Positions 38,925 through 47,769 are shown, counted from the first letter of the stretch. The stretch is 64,000 nucleotides of DNA from Verrucomicrobiota bacterium (GCA_018648805.1 JABGQM010000006.1:1-64000), one strand, 5' to 3'. Translations and numbers: made by a program. Notes: generated from the letters alone by a model not told the origin.

Positions 38925-39281
38925 ATGGTGTCGCAAGTCATTGATAAAATCAACGCAGAGCAGGTCGAAGGCAGCAACGTGCCTCCGTTTCATGTGGGAG
39001 ATACGGTGCGTGTGCATGTGCGCATTCGCGAAGGAGAGAAGGAGCGTATCCAGGTGTTTCCCGGGACGGTTATCGCCCGGGATGGTGGTAGCTCCAACGA
39101 GACGTTCACGGTCCGCCGCATATCGCATGGCGTGGGGGTCGAGCGTGTCTTTCCCGTGCATTCGCCGCATCTGGCCAAGATCGAGGTGGAGCGCGAAGGC
39201 AAAGTCAAGCGCGCCAAGCTCTACTTCCTGCGGAATCTGACGGGGCGCAAGGCCCGTATGAAGATCCGCTCACGCCGCTAA
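38925..39281 (+). CDS. rplS: Ribosomal protein bL19
   Basis: A 118-residue bL19 at the 30S-50S interface. It has [59 protein letters not shown] and [22 protein letters not shown]. The ATG at 38925 follows AAGGGGG; the longer frame would extend into trmD. It is followed by rnhB after 22 bases. Confidence 0.97.
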   Translation: MVSQVIDKINAEQVEGSNVPPFHVGDTVRVHVRIREGEKERIQVFPGTVIARDGGSSNETFTVRRISHGVGVERVFPVHSPHLAKIEVEREGKVKRAKLYFLRNLTGRKARMKIRSRR

Positions 39282-39303
39282 ACAGCGACCAAGGAGCGGA
39301 CGC

Positions 39304-39957
39304 GTGCTCGCATTCGAGCGCCAACACTGGCAGGCTGGTTATGTCTTGCTGGCGGGTGTGGATGAAGCCGGGCGGGGTCCGCTGGCGGGCACCGTGGTGG
39401 CCGCGGCCGTGGCCATCGAGGCCGACCTCCTTGAGCGTGCGAGTGAGGGATTCCTGCTGGGACTGACCGATTCAAAGAAGCTCACTGAGCGCAAGCGCGA
39501 ACACTTCTTTGCCCTGTTGGACGAGCACCCCGATATCTTGATCGGCGTGGGAGAGGCCTCCCCGCACGAGATCGATCACCTCAATATTCTACGCGCTACG
39601 CACGTGGCCATGGCGCGTGCCGTGCAGGCCCTGCCTCGCCTACCGGACCACGTCCTCGTGGATGGCCGTCCGGTTTCCGGTCTGCCTTGCAGTTCTACGG
39701 CCATTGTGGGCGGTGACGGGCGCAGTATCTTGATTGCCGCGGCGAGCGTGGTGGCCAAGGTGACGCGCGACCGGCAGATGGTGGCCATCGACAAGCTCTA
39801 TCCCGCCTACGGTTTTGCGCGGCACAAAGGGTATGGCTCACGTATGCATATGCAGGCGCTGTTTGAGTTTGGCCCCACGCCCGTGCATCGCCAGAGCTTC
39901 CGGCCGGTGCGGGAGGCCGGCGCTATTCGACGGAAGGCCGCCGATGAGTCACAATGA
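39304..39957 (+). CDS. rnhB: Ribonuclease HII
   Basis: A 217-residue RNase HII, which removes ribonucleotides and RNA primers from DNA. The catalytic set is visible: VDEAGRGPLAGTVVAAAV (Asp-Glu, residues ~20-21), LTDSKKL, DHVLVDGRP (third Asp), and the fourth acidic residue region AASVVAKVTRDRQM. The GTG start at 39304 is used; 22 bases follow rplS. It overlaps yraN by 14 bases. Confidence 0.94.
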   Translation: MLAFERQHWQAGYVLLAGVDEAGRGPLAGTVVAAAVAIEADLLERASEGFLLGLTDSKKLTERKREHFFALLDEHPDILIGVGEASPHEIDHLNILRATHVAMARAVQALPRLPDHVLVDGRPVSGLPCSSTAIVGGDGRSILIAAASVVAKVTRDRQMVAIDKLYPAYGFARHKGYGSRMHMQALFEFGPTPVHRQSFRPVREAGAIRRKAADESQ

Positions 39958-40330
39958 GGATACCGGCAAGTGGGGTGAGCAGGTCGCCGAGCGGCTTCTG
40001 CGGGGCAAAGGCTACCGCATCCTGGGGCGCCGCGTACGCGTGGCCGGACGGGATGAGATCGACCTGGTGGCGCGCGATGGACGCGTGCTCGTCTTCGTTG
40101 AGGTGAAAACGCGTGCCAGTGAGCGTTACGGGCGTCCACTGGCGGCGGTGGATCGCCACAAGCGCCAGGTAACCAGTCGTGCCGCCATGCGCTACATGCG
40201 CAAGTTGAAAGACCCTGACATCCTATTTCGCTTTGATGTGGTGGAGGTGATCGGCAGTGCAGAGGGCGATCTGCCCCGGGTGCGCCACGTCGAAGAGGCC
40301 TATCCGCTGGATCGCCGCTATATGGTCTAA
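39944..40330 (+). CDS. YraN/UPF0102 nuclease-fold protein
   Basis: A 128-residue UPF0102 protein with the Holliday-junction-resolvase-like core: GEQVAERLLRGKGYRILGRRVRVAGRDEIDLVARDGRVLVFVEVKTRASERYG. The E-x-D...E-V-K residues match the PD-(D/E)XK site. The ATG at 39944 lies within the end of rnhB, as in many genomes (rnhB-yraN pair). The repeat element follows five bases after the stop. Confidence 0.92.
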   Translation: MSHNEDTGKWGEQVAERLLRGKGYRILGRRVRVAGRDEIDLVARDGRVLVFVEVKTRASERYGRPLAAVDRHKRQVTSRAAMRYMRKLKDPDILFRFDVVEVIGSAEGDLPRVRHVEEAYPLDRRYMV

Positions 40331-40334
40331 GGGA

Positions 40335-40523
40335 GAACAATCGAACAGCCGAACAATCGAACAGCCGAACTACGAAGGGGCACAGGTCGCATCGGTACGG
40401 CGCTTCAAGCAGGGCACGGAGTGTATCGCCAGGGGAGCAGCACATGCATAGCAATAGGGGCTCCCGTTCCCCTTCGTAGTTCGATTGTTCGATTGTTCGA
40501 ATGTTCGGCTGTTCAATCGTTCA
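40335..40523. repeat. Palindromic element with 8-bp GAAC/GTTC units (copy 3)
   Basis: GAAC units at 40335, 40343, 40351, 40359 and 40367 (alternating GAACAATC and GAACAGCC), then GTTC at 40479, 40487, 40495, 40503, 40511 and 40519. The ~100-base core differs from copies 1 and 2 but keeps CTACGAAG/CTTCGTAG at the inner arm ends. It contains no gene. Confidence 0.88.
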
Positions 40524-40531
40524 AGCAATGC

Positions 40532-40560
40532 TTGACTTCTGCGGGCGTGATCTGCATGCT
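40532..40560 (+). promoter_or_regulatory. Candidate promoter of small basic protein gene
   Basis: TTGACT (40532-40537) then a weak CATGCT (40555-40560) at 17 bases, about 40 bases before the ATG. It abuts the right arm of the GTTC element. Confidence 0.4.
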
Positions 40561-40601
40561 CTCGGGCGCATTTGTGAAAGTGAAAAGAGGGAGTCCTTAC
40601 G

Positions 40602-40754
40602 ATGTCTCAACATCCTAGTTTGAAGTCGGCCAGCAAGATCAAGGCACGGCGCAACGTTCTCAAGCGCTTCGAGCGCATCGACCTGCTCAAAGAGCAGGGC
40701 AAGTGGAAAGACGGCGACCGTGGCGTGGGTCTGCCGAAGACCAAGTCCGCTTAG
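40602..40754 (+). CDS. Small basic protein of the Chlamydiae/Verrucomicrobia type
   Basis: A 50-residue, strongly basic protein: MSQHPSLKSASKIKARRN, then VLKRFERIDLLKEQGKWKDG and GLPKTKSA. This fits the small basic protein family (TIGR04137 type) conserved in Chlamydiae, Verrucomicrobia and relatives, thought to associate with the ribosome or rRNA. AAGAGGGAG about 10 bases before the ATG is a good ribosome site. It is a useful lineage marker for the PVC assignment. The SH3-domain gene begins two bases after its stop. Confidence 0.9.
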   Translation: MSQHPSLKSASKIKARRNVLKRFERIDLLKEQGKWKDGDRGVGLPKTKSA

Positions 40755-40756
40755 TG

Positions 40757-41701
40757 ATGAGCCGGACGATGCTCATCGGCTGGCTGGGTCTGGCGCTTGT
40801 CAGCGCCGGGACCTCGGCCGAAAAGATGCGGGTCAAGAGCGGCAACGTCAACGTACGTTCTGGTCCGGGTACCCGCTATGAGATCGTGTGTCAAGCCGCT
40901 GCAGGTGAGCTTGTAGCAGTGCGACGCACGACCGACGAATGGTCCGAGATCGCCCCCCCCGCCGGGGCGAAGCTATGGGTATACGCTGAGCTTATCGAGG
41001 AATCGGCCGTGGTGACACGGGTTCAGGTTCGCTCGGGACCGGGCATCAGCTATCGCCCGGTGGGTAAGCTTGAACAGGGCCAGGCGGTCACGATCCATGA
41101 GACGGTCGGCGAGTGGGCGCGCATTGCGCCACCGCGCGAGGCCTCGGTCTGGATCAGTAGTCAGTTTCTTGAATCCCCGAATGCACCGCAGGCACCCGTG
41201 GTGTCTCCACGCGCAACGCCCACGCCGACTAAGCCGACTAAGCCGGCCAAGCCGGTAGTCGCGCCGGTTGTGGCGGCCCCGAAGCCTGTGCGGACACACC
41301 CGCCGAAGCCGGCACCCGCCGTAACGCCTGTGCGGCGGCGTACACCACCGCCGCAACCCGCACCGGTCGCGACACCCGCGGCGCCAGAGGAGGCGATCAC
41401 GCCTGATGTGCCGGCAGCGCTAGTGGGGCGCGAGCTGGCGGTCGGTAAACCTCAGGGCGATGTCGTGGAACTGTCGGGTGAAATCCGGGCGTCTGGATTC
41501 TCCTGGGGCAAGCTGGGCCCCTATCGGCTGGTGGGCAAGGGCGCCCGCGGGCGTACGGTCACGATCTGCTACGTGCTGGGCAACTCGAAGCAGCTGGACT
41601 CTATCCTGGGCCGTCGGGTATCCATCAAGGGGCGGCAGTACTGGGTGCGCCGTGTGCGCTATCCCGGCGTGCGCCCCGACCGCATCCGCGTGCAGCGTTA
41701 G
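40757..41701 (+). CDS. Exported double SH3b-domain protein with Pro/Lys linker
   Basis: A 314-residue protein: signal peptide (residues 1-20, TMLIGWLGLALVSAGTSA), two bacterial SH3 domains (~24-80, KSGNVNVRSGPGTRYEIV, and ~90-145, VQVRSGPGISYRPVGKLEQGQAV), a long Pro/Thr/Lys-rich linker (~155-225) and a C-terminal beta domain (VVELSGEIRASGFSWGKLGPYRLVG, ending GVRPDRIRVQR). SH3b domains commonly bind peptidoglycan, so it probably sits in the envelope. Its stop overlaps the ispH stop on the other strand. Precise role unknown. Confidence 0.82.
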   Translation: MSRTMLIGWLGLALVSAGTSAEKMRVKSGNVNVRSGPGTRYEIVCQAAAGELVAVRRTTDEWSEIAPPAGAKLWVYAELIEESAVVTRVQVRSGPGISYRPVGKLEQGQAVTIHETVGEWARIAPPREASVWISSQFLESPNAPQAPVVSPRATPTPTKPTKPAKPVVAPVVAAPKPVRTHPPKPAPAVTPVRRRTPPPQPAPVATPAAPEEAITPDVPAALVGRELAVGKPQGDVVELSGEIRASGFSWGKLGPYRLVGKGARGRTVTICYVLGNSKQLDSILGRRVSIKGRQYWVRRVRYPGVRPDRIRVQR

Positions 41702-42528
41702 AAGGCTTCCAGCTGTGCGCGTACCTCTGCGATGATGAACGAGGGGGTCGATGCGCCGGCAGTGAGCCCGACGATTCTGACGTCTTCGAACTCCCCCGGC
41801 TGCAGGTCGCCGGCGGTCTGGATATGGACCGTGGGTTTAAGCCCGCGGGCGAGTTCCACCAGACGGAGCGTGTTGGCGCTGTGTGATCCCCCCACGACGA
41901 CGAAAGCGTCCACCTGATCTGCCATCTCGACAATATCGCCCTGCCGATGGCGCGTGGCATCGCAGATGGTGTCGATCGCGATCAGCGCGGGGTAGCGCGC
42001 GCGCATGGTGTGTGCGGTAGCCTCGAAGCGGCTCGGAAACTGGGTGGATTGTGAGACGAGGCAGACCTTCTCCATCTCCGGAAGCCGCGCGACGTCCTCA
42101 GGGCCGGCAATGACGTGGCCACGGCCTTCGGCGAACCCGAGCAGGCCTACGACCTCAGCATGCCCCGAATCGCCCAGGATGACGACCTGGTAGCCTTGGC
42201 GGGCGTGTTTGCGGATGAGGCCCTGGATCCGGGCCACGTCGGGGCAGGTGGCATCCCTCAGCCGGCAGGGCAGGGCTTGCAGCCGCTTGCGCCGGGCGGG
42301 GGGGATGCCGTGCGCTCGGATCAGGAGGGTGTCATCCCTGAGCGCGGCAAGGTCCGGGCACGGCCTGATGTTTTCGGAATCCAGCTGCGCCATCATCTGC
42401 TGATTATGGATCAGGGCTCCGTCTGTATAGACGGGCCCCTCCTGTCCGGATGCCAGTCGGCGCGCTTTTTCGACAGCGCGCTGCACTCCCATGCAGAAAC
42501 CGGCGGACCTCGCAACAATCACTTCCAT
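41698..42528 (-). CDS. ispH: 4-hydroxy-3-methylbut-2-enyl diphosphate reductase
   Basis: A 276-residue IspH/LytB, the last enzyme of the MEP isoprenoid pathway, making IPP and DMAPP. The three iron-sulfur Cys are Cys12 (SAGFCMGV), Cys95 (DATCPDV) and Cys189 (DTICDAT); LIRAHGIPP and GHAEVVGLLG supply substrate residues. It stands alone on the minus strand, converging with the SH3-domain gene, with overlapping stop codons. Confidence 0.95.
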   Translation of the reverse strand: MEVIVARSAGFCMGVQRAVEKARRLASGQEGPVYTDGALIHNQQMMAQLDSENIRPCPDLAALRDDTLLIRAHGIPPARRKRLQALPCRLRDATCPDVARIQGLIRKHARQGYQVVILGDSGHAEVVGLLGFAEGRGHVIAGPEDVARLPEMEKVCLVSQSTQFPSRFEATAHTMRARYPALIAIDTICDATRHRQGDIVEMADQVDAFVVVGGSHSANTLRLVELARGLKPTVHIQTAGDLQPGEFEDVRIVGLTAGASTPSFIIAEVRAQLEAF

Positions 42529-42694
42529 GCCGTGAGACTAGCAGGTTGACGTCTCTCCGCCCATGATTATGCTCCTCGTTTCACGTTCACGGTTGAGGGG
42601 ATTGAATTTGCATTTCCTTCGCCGTCGCCCTATCTTGCTGGTTCATCCGTGTCGGGCGCTACGCCGCCCTTTGGTAGATCTGAATAGAGAGAGT

Positions 42695-43105
42695 ATGACC
42701 GCAGTTCCGTGTGACCGTCGACGTGTACTGGTTGTGGATGACGAAGAGATCATCCAGAAGCTCTTCAGTATGGTGCTCTCCTGGGAGCTGCCGGAAGCCA
42801 GTGTCGATATTGCGTGCAACGGTGCCGAAGCGCTGGACGCCTTTGCGGCCAACCATCATGGCGTCCTTCTGATGGACCTCCACATGCCGGTTATGGACGG
42901 TCAATCGGCCTTCCTGGCCTTGGAGAAACAGTGTCGTGAGCAGGACTGGGAGATGCCACGGGTGGTGTTCTGCTCCGGGTTTGCCCCGCCGACTGAGTTG
43001 CGTAAGCGGGTCGCCGAGGACGACATTCACTGCATGCTTTCCAAGCCTGTGGCCAATGATGTGCTCGTCGATGCTGTGCGGCAGGGCCTCTCTCTCTCTG
43101 TTTGA
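42695..43105 (+). CDS. Single-domain response regulator
   Basis: A 136-residue CheY-like receiver: RRVLVVDDEEIIQKLF (acidic triad), acceptor Asp about residue 61 in GVLLMDLHMPVMDG, a Ser/Thr switch region (RVVFCSGFAPP) and the conserved Lys in CMLSKPVAND. There is no output domain. The ATG at 42695 follows AGAGAGAG and trims 44 unrelated upstream residues. Its kinase is not adjacent; panC follows 43 bases later. Confidence 0.9.
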   Translation: MTAVPCDRRRVLVVDDEEIIQKLFSMVLSWELPEASVDIACNGAEALDAFAANHHGVLLMDLHMPVMDGQSAFLALEKQCREQDWEMPRVVFCSGFAPPTELRKRVAEDDIHCMLSKPVANDVLVDAVRQGLSLSV

Positions 43106-43148
43106 GCGCGGCCGTGGCCGTGTCGCTGTAACCTGACGAGGCTATCCG

Positions 43149-43997
43149 ATGCGTGTAATCCATGATGTCGACACCATGCAGGGCCTGGCGCGAACGCGCT
43201 ACGGCCAGGTATCGACGGCCCTGGTCCCTACCATGGGGGCCTTGCACGAGGGGCACCTCTCCCTGATCCGGTTGGCACACGATCGGGCCGAGCAGGTCGA
43301 TGTCACGATTTTTGTCAACCCGACCCAGTTTGGTCCGGGCGAGGATCTTGAGCAGTACCCGCGTCCCCTTGAGGACGACCTGGCGGCCTGCCGGCGTGAG
43401 GGGGTCACGACGGTATTCTGTCCTCAGGCGGGGCAGATGTATGCCGGGGATCACAGCACCCTGATCGCTGAGTCGGTAGTGTCGGAGGGGCTGTGCGGCC
43501 GTTTTCGAGCGGGGCACTTTGATGGGGTCGTCACCGTGGTGGCCAAGCTCTTCAACATCATGTTGCCGACGGTCGCCGTTTTCGGGCAAAAGGACTATCA
43601 ACAGGTTTGTGTCATTCAGCGGATGGTGCGTGATCTGGCTTTTCCTGTTGAGATCGTCGTGGCACCGATCGTACGCGAGGCCGACGGATTGGCCATGAGT
43701 TCGCGCAACCGCACTCTCGGAGCCGATGAACGCGCCCGGGCGCTCGCCCTGTCGCAGGGGTTGATGCAGGCCCGCGCGGATGTTGCGGGCGGAGAGCGAG
43801 ATGCCCGTCGGTTGGAGCAGGCGCTCAGCAGGGCCCTGGGCAAGGCGGGACTCCAGGTGCAGTATGCCGCGTGCGTAGATGCCGATACGCTGGCGCCGGT
43901 CCGGGCGGTGGTTCGCCCCACACTGTTCGCGGTCGCCGCACTGGTGGGGCAGACGCGCTTGATTGACAATGTGATCTTGCAGCCGCGGGTGGAATAG
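43149..43997 (+). CDS. panC: Pantothenate synthetase
   Basis: A 282-residue PanC that condenses pantoate and beta-alanine with ATP to form pantothenate, the CoA precursor. Motifs: ALVPTMGALHEGHLSLIRLA (HIGH-type ATP site), VTIFVNPTQFGPGEDLEQYPR, FRAGHFDGVVTVVAKLFNI, VFGQKDYQQVCVIQRMVRDL and EADGLAMSSRNRTL (KMSKS-like). It ends one base before the end of the opposing pseudokinase gene. Confidence 0.96.
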   Translation: MRVIHDVDTMQGLARTRYGQVSTALVPTMGALHEGHLSLIRLAHDRAEQVDVTIFVNPTQFGPGEDLEQYPRPLEDDLAACRREGVTTVFCPQAGQMYAGDHSTLIAESVVSEGLCGRFRAGHFDGVVTVVAKLFNIMLPTVAVFGQKDYQQVCVIQRMVRDLAFPVEIVVAPIVREADGLAMSSRNRTLGADERARALALSQGLMQARADVAGGERDARRLEQALSRALGKAGLQVQYAACVDADTLAPVRAVVRPTLFAVAALVGQTRLIDNVILQPRVE

Positions 43998-43998
43998 C

Positions 43999-45678
43999 TC
44001 AGCCGGGCGCTGTGCGGCCGCGAGCCGCGGCGAGGCTGCGTGCTTCGACCAACGCCATCAGGATGCTGTCCACGTTGGCATGGCTGGGTGCGTAGACGAC
44101 GCCGGGCAACGGCCGTCCGCTCGTTCGGGTCTCGGTGTCGCGCAACACCACGATCCCTGAGCCGGGCGACAGCTTGGCCAGTGCCTTGAGTGCGCCCTCT
44201 TCCTCGCTCCCCAGCAGCGGCCAGTCGATGATGACCGCGTCGAGCTTCCTATCGCCTTCTGTGGCCGCCAGAACCGCCGCGATGGTGTCGACAAGGGTGA
44301 CCTCGGCCTGCATCTCTTCGATCCGCTTCAGCAGGCCCAGGTGGCGATGCTTGTGGCCTGCAATGAGCACATTCCAGTTGGCCAGGTAGCGGTCAATATC
44401 GAAGGGAAGCTCGGCTTGTTCGGCCAAGTGGTTGACGGCCGTGGCGACGGGCAAAGAGAGTCGGAACGTGGAGTGCCGGTCAGCGCCGGTCAGCTGGTTA
44501 AGTGCTCCGCCTGCACCGTCCAGTATCGACTGGATGACAGAGAGGATGATGCCCGCATCATCGCCGTCGGATTCATGGGGGGTCATGACGTCTGAGCTGC
44601 CGACTTCGGAGCAGGTCAGCACAATGCCCCCCGCGAACTGGTCGTCAATATGGAGCAGGGGATGTGAGCCTGGCGGTCCAAGGATGATCGAAATCACGCC
44701 CGTATCACCGGCTTCAGCGGTGATAATCTGGCCGAGATTGAGCACGAGTTGCTCGATCTGCATGCCGGTGAGTGCTGTGGCCGGCGTTTGCATGACATCG
44801 ATGTCCACGTTCCAGCCTGCGGGCAGCGAGTCGCGCAGGGCGTTGGCGGCGGTCGTCACGTGGGCATCGATCATGCTCGTGGGTTGCGCGCTTCCGAGAG
44901 GGCGGGAGAGCTCCATGAGGTGGCCGGCCAGCCCAATGCCACGCTCGGCCCCTTCCGCGATGGCCTGTATCGATTCGGCCACCTCGCCGGCTCCGGCCGG
45001 CAGGCGAGGCAAGAGGGCCGCGTGGCCGGCAATGCCGCACAGCAAGTTGTTGAAGTCGTTGGCGACCGCGCGGGCCAGCTGGCCCACCAGCTGGAGCTTA
45101 GCGGCCTGTTGATGGTGCTTACGGCTGGCCTGGGCCCTGGTGACATCGCTCACGAGGATCAGTGTGACACCATGGGATGGCTGGGAACGGAAGCGGAGGG
45201 TATGGGTCAGACCCTCGTCAATATGTGAGCGTTCGACCTCCTGGGGCACGGGGTCGTGCAGCAGCAGTTCAACGTCGTTGGGTTGCAGCGACGTGAAGAG
45301 CTCGGCGAGGGGGCGACGGTGGTAGGGCCCAGCATGCATCATCGCGGCTCCCGCCGGATTGCAGGCGGTGAGACGATCATGCGTGTCGACGGCCAGGAGT
45401 CCATCCTGGATATAGTCCATCGACTCGATAATGGCCGCGATGCGCCGGCTGCTCTCTGCGGCGCCGGCGAACTGAATGGCCCACAGGCCAAAGGCACCGG
45501 CGATGAGCATGAACCCGAGGGTCAGGGTCCACAACATGGTGGTGACGATGGGGATCTCGTCGGCCGGTACGCGCGTTTCAAGGAAGACGATGGTCTGCCA
45601 TACCGCGATGGTCGCAATCGCAAAGAGGATGACCAGCAGGACGGCGTAGCTCCACGTCTCTTTCTGAAAGAGCTTCAC
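43999..45678 (-). CDS. Membrane histidine-kinase homologue lacking the phospho-His (pseudokinase)
   Basis: A 559-residue protein with two membrane helices (~13-33 and ~48-70), a PAS-like domain (IIESMDYIQDGLLAVDTHDRLTACNP), then the phospho-acceptor region KLQLVGQLARAVANDFNNLLCGI, in which the usual His is Asn207. The ATP-binding domain is also eroded: the N box reads QLVLNLGQIITAEAG, and the G boxes are not recognisable. A C-terminal receiver-like part (NVLIAGHKHRHLGLL, LDAVIIDWPLLGSEEEG) keeps an Asp. It follows pilQ by six bases and is the last gene of the pil operon. Probably a non-catalytic signalling or scaffold protein. Confidence 0.85.
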   Translation of the reverse strand: MKLFQKETWSYAVLLVILFAIATIAVWQTIVFLETRVPADEIPIVTTMLWTLTLGFMLIAGAFGLWAIQFAGAAESSRRIAAIIESMDYIQDGLLAVDTHDRLTACNPAGAAMMHAGPYHRRPLAELFTSLQPNDVELLLHDPVPQEVERSHIDEGLTHTLRFRSQPSHGVTLILVSDVTRAQASRKHHQQAAKLQLVGQLARAVANDFNNLLCGIAGHAALLPRLPAGAGEVAESIQAIAEGAERGIGLAGHLMELSRPLGSAQPTSMIDAHVTTAANALRDSLPAGWNVDIDVMQTPATALTGMQIEQLVLNLGQIITAEAGDTGVISIILGPPGSHPLLHIDDQFAGGIVLTCSEVGSSDVMTPHESDGDDAGIILSVIQSILDGAGGALNQLTGADRHSTFRLSLPVATAVNHLAEQAELPFDIDRYLANWNVLIAGHKHRHLGLLKRIEEMQAEVTLVDTIAAVLAATEGDRKLDAVIIDWPLLGSEEEGALKALAKLSPGSGIVVLRDTETRTSGRPLPGVVYAPSHANVDSILMALVEARSLAAARGRTAPG

Positions 45679-45684
45679 AGTTAC

Positions 45685-47709
45685 CTAGCGGCGCTTGAGC
45701 AGTTTGGATCTTTCCTCGCTGCTGTCACGCTCTCTCTCGGCCTTGGCCGCTTCACTGATTTCATTGATCTCAGCCATGAACGCACGACGCTTGGCTTCGG
45801 CGGCGATGATATGACGGCGGGTCAGTTCGGTATTCTCCGGCAGGCCCGTCTCACGCAGGAGTGATTCCGGCATGGCCAGTCCGACCGATACAAAGATAAT
45901 GGTCTCTTCCTGGGACTTCTCTTTGTGCGTATGCGAGAAGAGGTACTTGCCCAGAAGGGGGATGTCGCCGAGGAGAGGGATCTTGGTTGTGACGTCACGG
46001 TCACTGGTTTCGGTGAGACCGCCGATGGCCACGGTCTTGCCGCTATCGAGCGAGAAAACCGTTGAGATGGTCTTACGCGCAATGATGGGATAGGTCTGAC
46101 CGTTGGGGGCGATCGCATCACTCAGGAAGCGCGTCAGCTCCGGTTCGATCTTGACCGTAATGTTGCTGGAGGTGTTGACGGTGGGGGTCACGGTGAGCTT
46201 GACGCCGAGATCAACCGGATCGCCCGGGTTATAGGTGACGACCGGGGCGATGCCCTGCTGCCCTGGCGTGACGCTGGAGATAAAGGGGCGCTCGGTCTGC
46301 CCGATGTGAATCGTGGCCGACTCTTCGTTGGCGACGATGATCTTCGGGTTGGACACCACGCTGATGCCGCTCATCTGTTTGAGGGCACTCAGGACCAGCT
46401 GGAAATCGGCCGCGCTTAGCACCGCGGTACGTGCATCCCCGATGGTCTTGGTGAAGGTCGAGGTCACATCCGAGGCGAGGTCGGAGCCCGAATCAATCGT
46501 ATCCGTAAGGGTACGCGTAGGCGTGATGCTCGACTGTGAAATGAAGTTACCTGACTCGGGCGGGGATTCCAGGAATTCGAGTGTTTCTTCCTGGTACTGA
46601 TCGCTGTAGATGTCGTACCGCTCGTTGACCAGATCGATCGCGCCACGATTGGAGCGTCGTGCGGCGGCATCGGCGCGCTGGTCTTCCCAGGTGCGGTTCT
46701 TGCTCAGATCAATCTTCATGCTTGAGGCTCCGATGCCGTAGCCGGAGAGGGCCTGCCAGTTGATGCCGAGATCCTTGATGGCTTGATCGTTCAGCTCCAT
46801 GAACTTGGCCTCGATAAAGACCTGGTCGCGTGGAATATCGATCTCCGTCACCAAGGTCTCGATTTCACCAAGGTTAGCCGGCGTGCTGCGCACCACCAGG
46901 GCATTCTTGGAGGGGAACTCGGAGGCCGTTCCGCCCGCGATCAACATGGACTTCACCACGGGTGACACGTTGGCCACGCTGGCGTACTTAAGAAAAAGGG
47001 TTTGGACCTTCATGGGCTCCGGGGTGCCGGCCGGGCGGGGGATGATGCGGTAGACCCCTGAGCCCGGTAGCTTTTCGTCCAGAGCCAGGCTGTGCATGTC
47101 GAGTATGGATTCCAACGCGGGTTTCCACTCCACATCGTTCAGGTTGACCGTCACACGGCCCTGCAGGTTGCTGGGGGTGGCGATGATGTTGGCCCCCGAG
47201 ATGCGTGTAAACATGCGGACTACATCCAGAATATCCACGTCGTCGAGGGTGATGCTGATCAGTTCGCTGCCGGCCTCGCGGTCGGGTGCAGAGAGATCCG
47301 CATCGGATTCATCTTCGAGCGTCAGGAAACCTGATGGCTCATCCGAGTCGTCGGTGGCGCGCGGGGCGGCCCTGTCCGGGGCGGCATCCACGTCGGCCGG
47401 GGGGGCGGCCATGGGGACAACAGGGGCAACAGGTGCCGCAGGCGCAACAGGGGCAGCGGGGGGCGGTGCCTCGCTCAGGGGCATCCCGTCGGGCGTGGTC
47501 ATAGCGTCGACCGGGGGGTCGGCTATGGGTGCCGCCGGAGCAACGGCTGCAGCCGGTGCAACGGGAGGCGGTTCCTCGCTCAGAGCCTTCCCGTCGGGCG
47601 TGGTCATGGCGTCGGCCGGGGGCATGTCCTGGGCGGTCAGCCATAGTGAGCCGACGACAAGTAGCGCGGCGGCGGCGGGCAGTAGTATATTTCTCAATGT
47701 GTGATTCAT
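45685..47709 (-). CDS. pilQ: Secretin, PilQ/GspD type
   Basis: A 674-residue outer-membrane secretin. There is a signal peptide (~1-26), then a Pro/Ala-rich region (~27-115) with two copies of DAMTTPDGxxLSExPPPxAP, an N0/STN-like domain (ISITLDDVDILDVVRMFTRISGANIIATPSNLQGRVTV), an N1-like domain (VSPVVKSMLIAGGTASEFPSKNALVVRSTPANLGEIETLV), and the secretin core ending with KTISTVFSLDSGKTVAIGGLTET and DIPLLGKYLFSH. It is the pore of a type IV pilus or type II system. It is preceded by the Ig-like lipoprotein gene and pilMNOP. Confidence 0.92.
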   Translation of the reverse strand: MNHTLRNILLPAAAALLVVGSLWLTAQDMPPADAMTTPDGKALSEEPPPVAPAAAVAPAAPIADPPVDAMTTPDGMPLSEAPPPAAPVAPAAPVAPVVPMAAPPADVDAAPDRAAPRATDDSDEPSGFLTLEDESDADLSAPDREAGSELISITLDDVDILDVVRMFTRISGANIIATPSNLQGRVTVNLNDVEWKPALESILDMHSLALDEKLPGSGVYRIIPRPAGTPEPMKVQTLFLKYASVANVSPVVKSMLIAGGTASEFPSKNALVVRSTPANLGEIETLVTEIDIPRDQVFIEAKFMELNDQAIKDLGINWQALSGYGIGASSMKIDLSKNRTWEDQRADAAARRSNRGAIDLVNERYDIYSDQYQEETLEFLESPPESGNFISQSSITPTRTLTDTIDSGSDLASDVTSTFTKTIGDARTAVLSAADFQLVLSALKQMSGISVVSNPKIIVANEESATIHIGQTERPFISSVTPGQQGIAPVVTYNPGDPVDLGVKLTVTPTVNTSSNITVKIEPELTRFLSDAIAPNGQTYPIIARKTISTVFSLDSGKTVAIGGLTETSDRDVTTKIPLLGDIPLLGKYLFSHTHKEKSQEETIIFVSVGLAMPESLLRETGLPENTELTRRHIIAAEAKRRAFMAEINEISEAAKAERERDSSEERSKLLKRR

Positions 47710-47769
47710 CAGCCTCTCCCATTCATTGCGGTCGGCATTGCTGTTGTGCCGTCAGTGCTCAAGATCATT

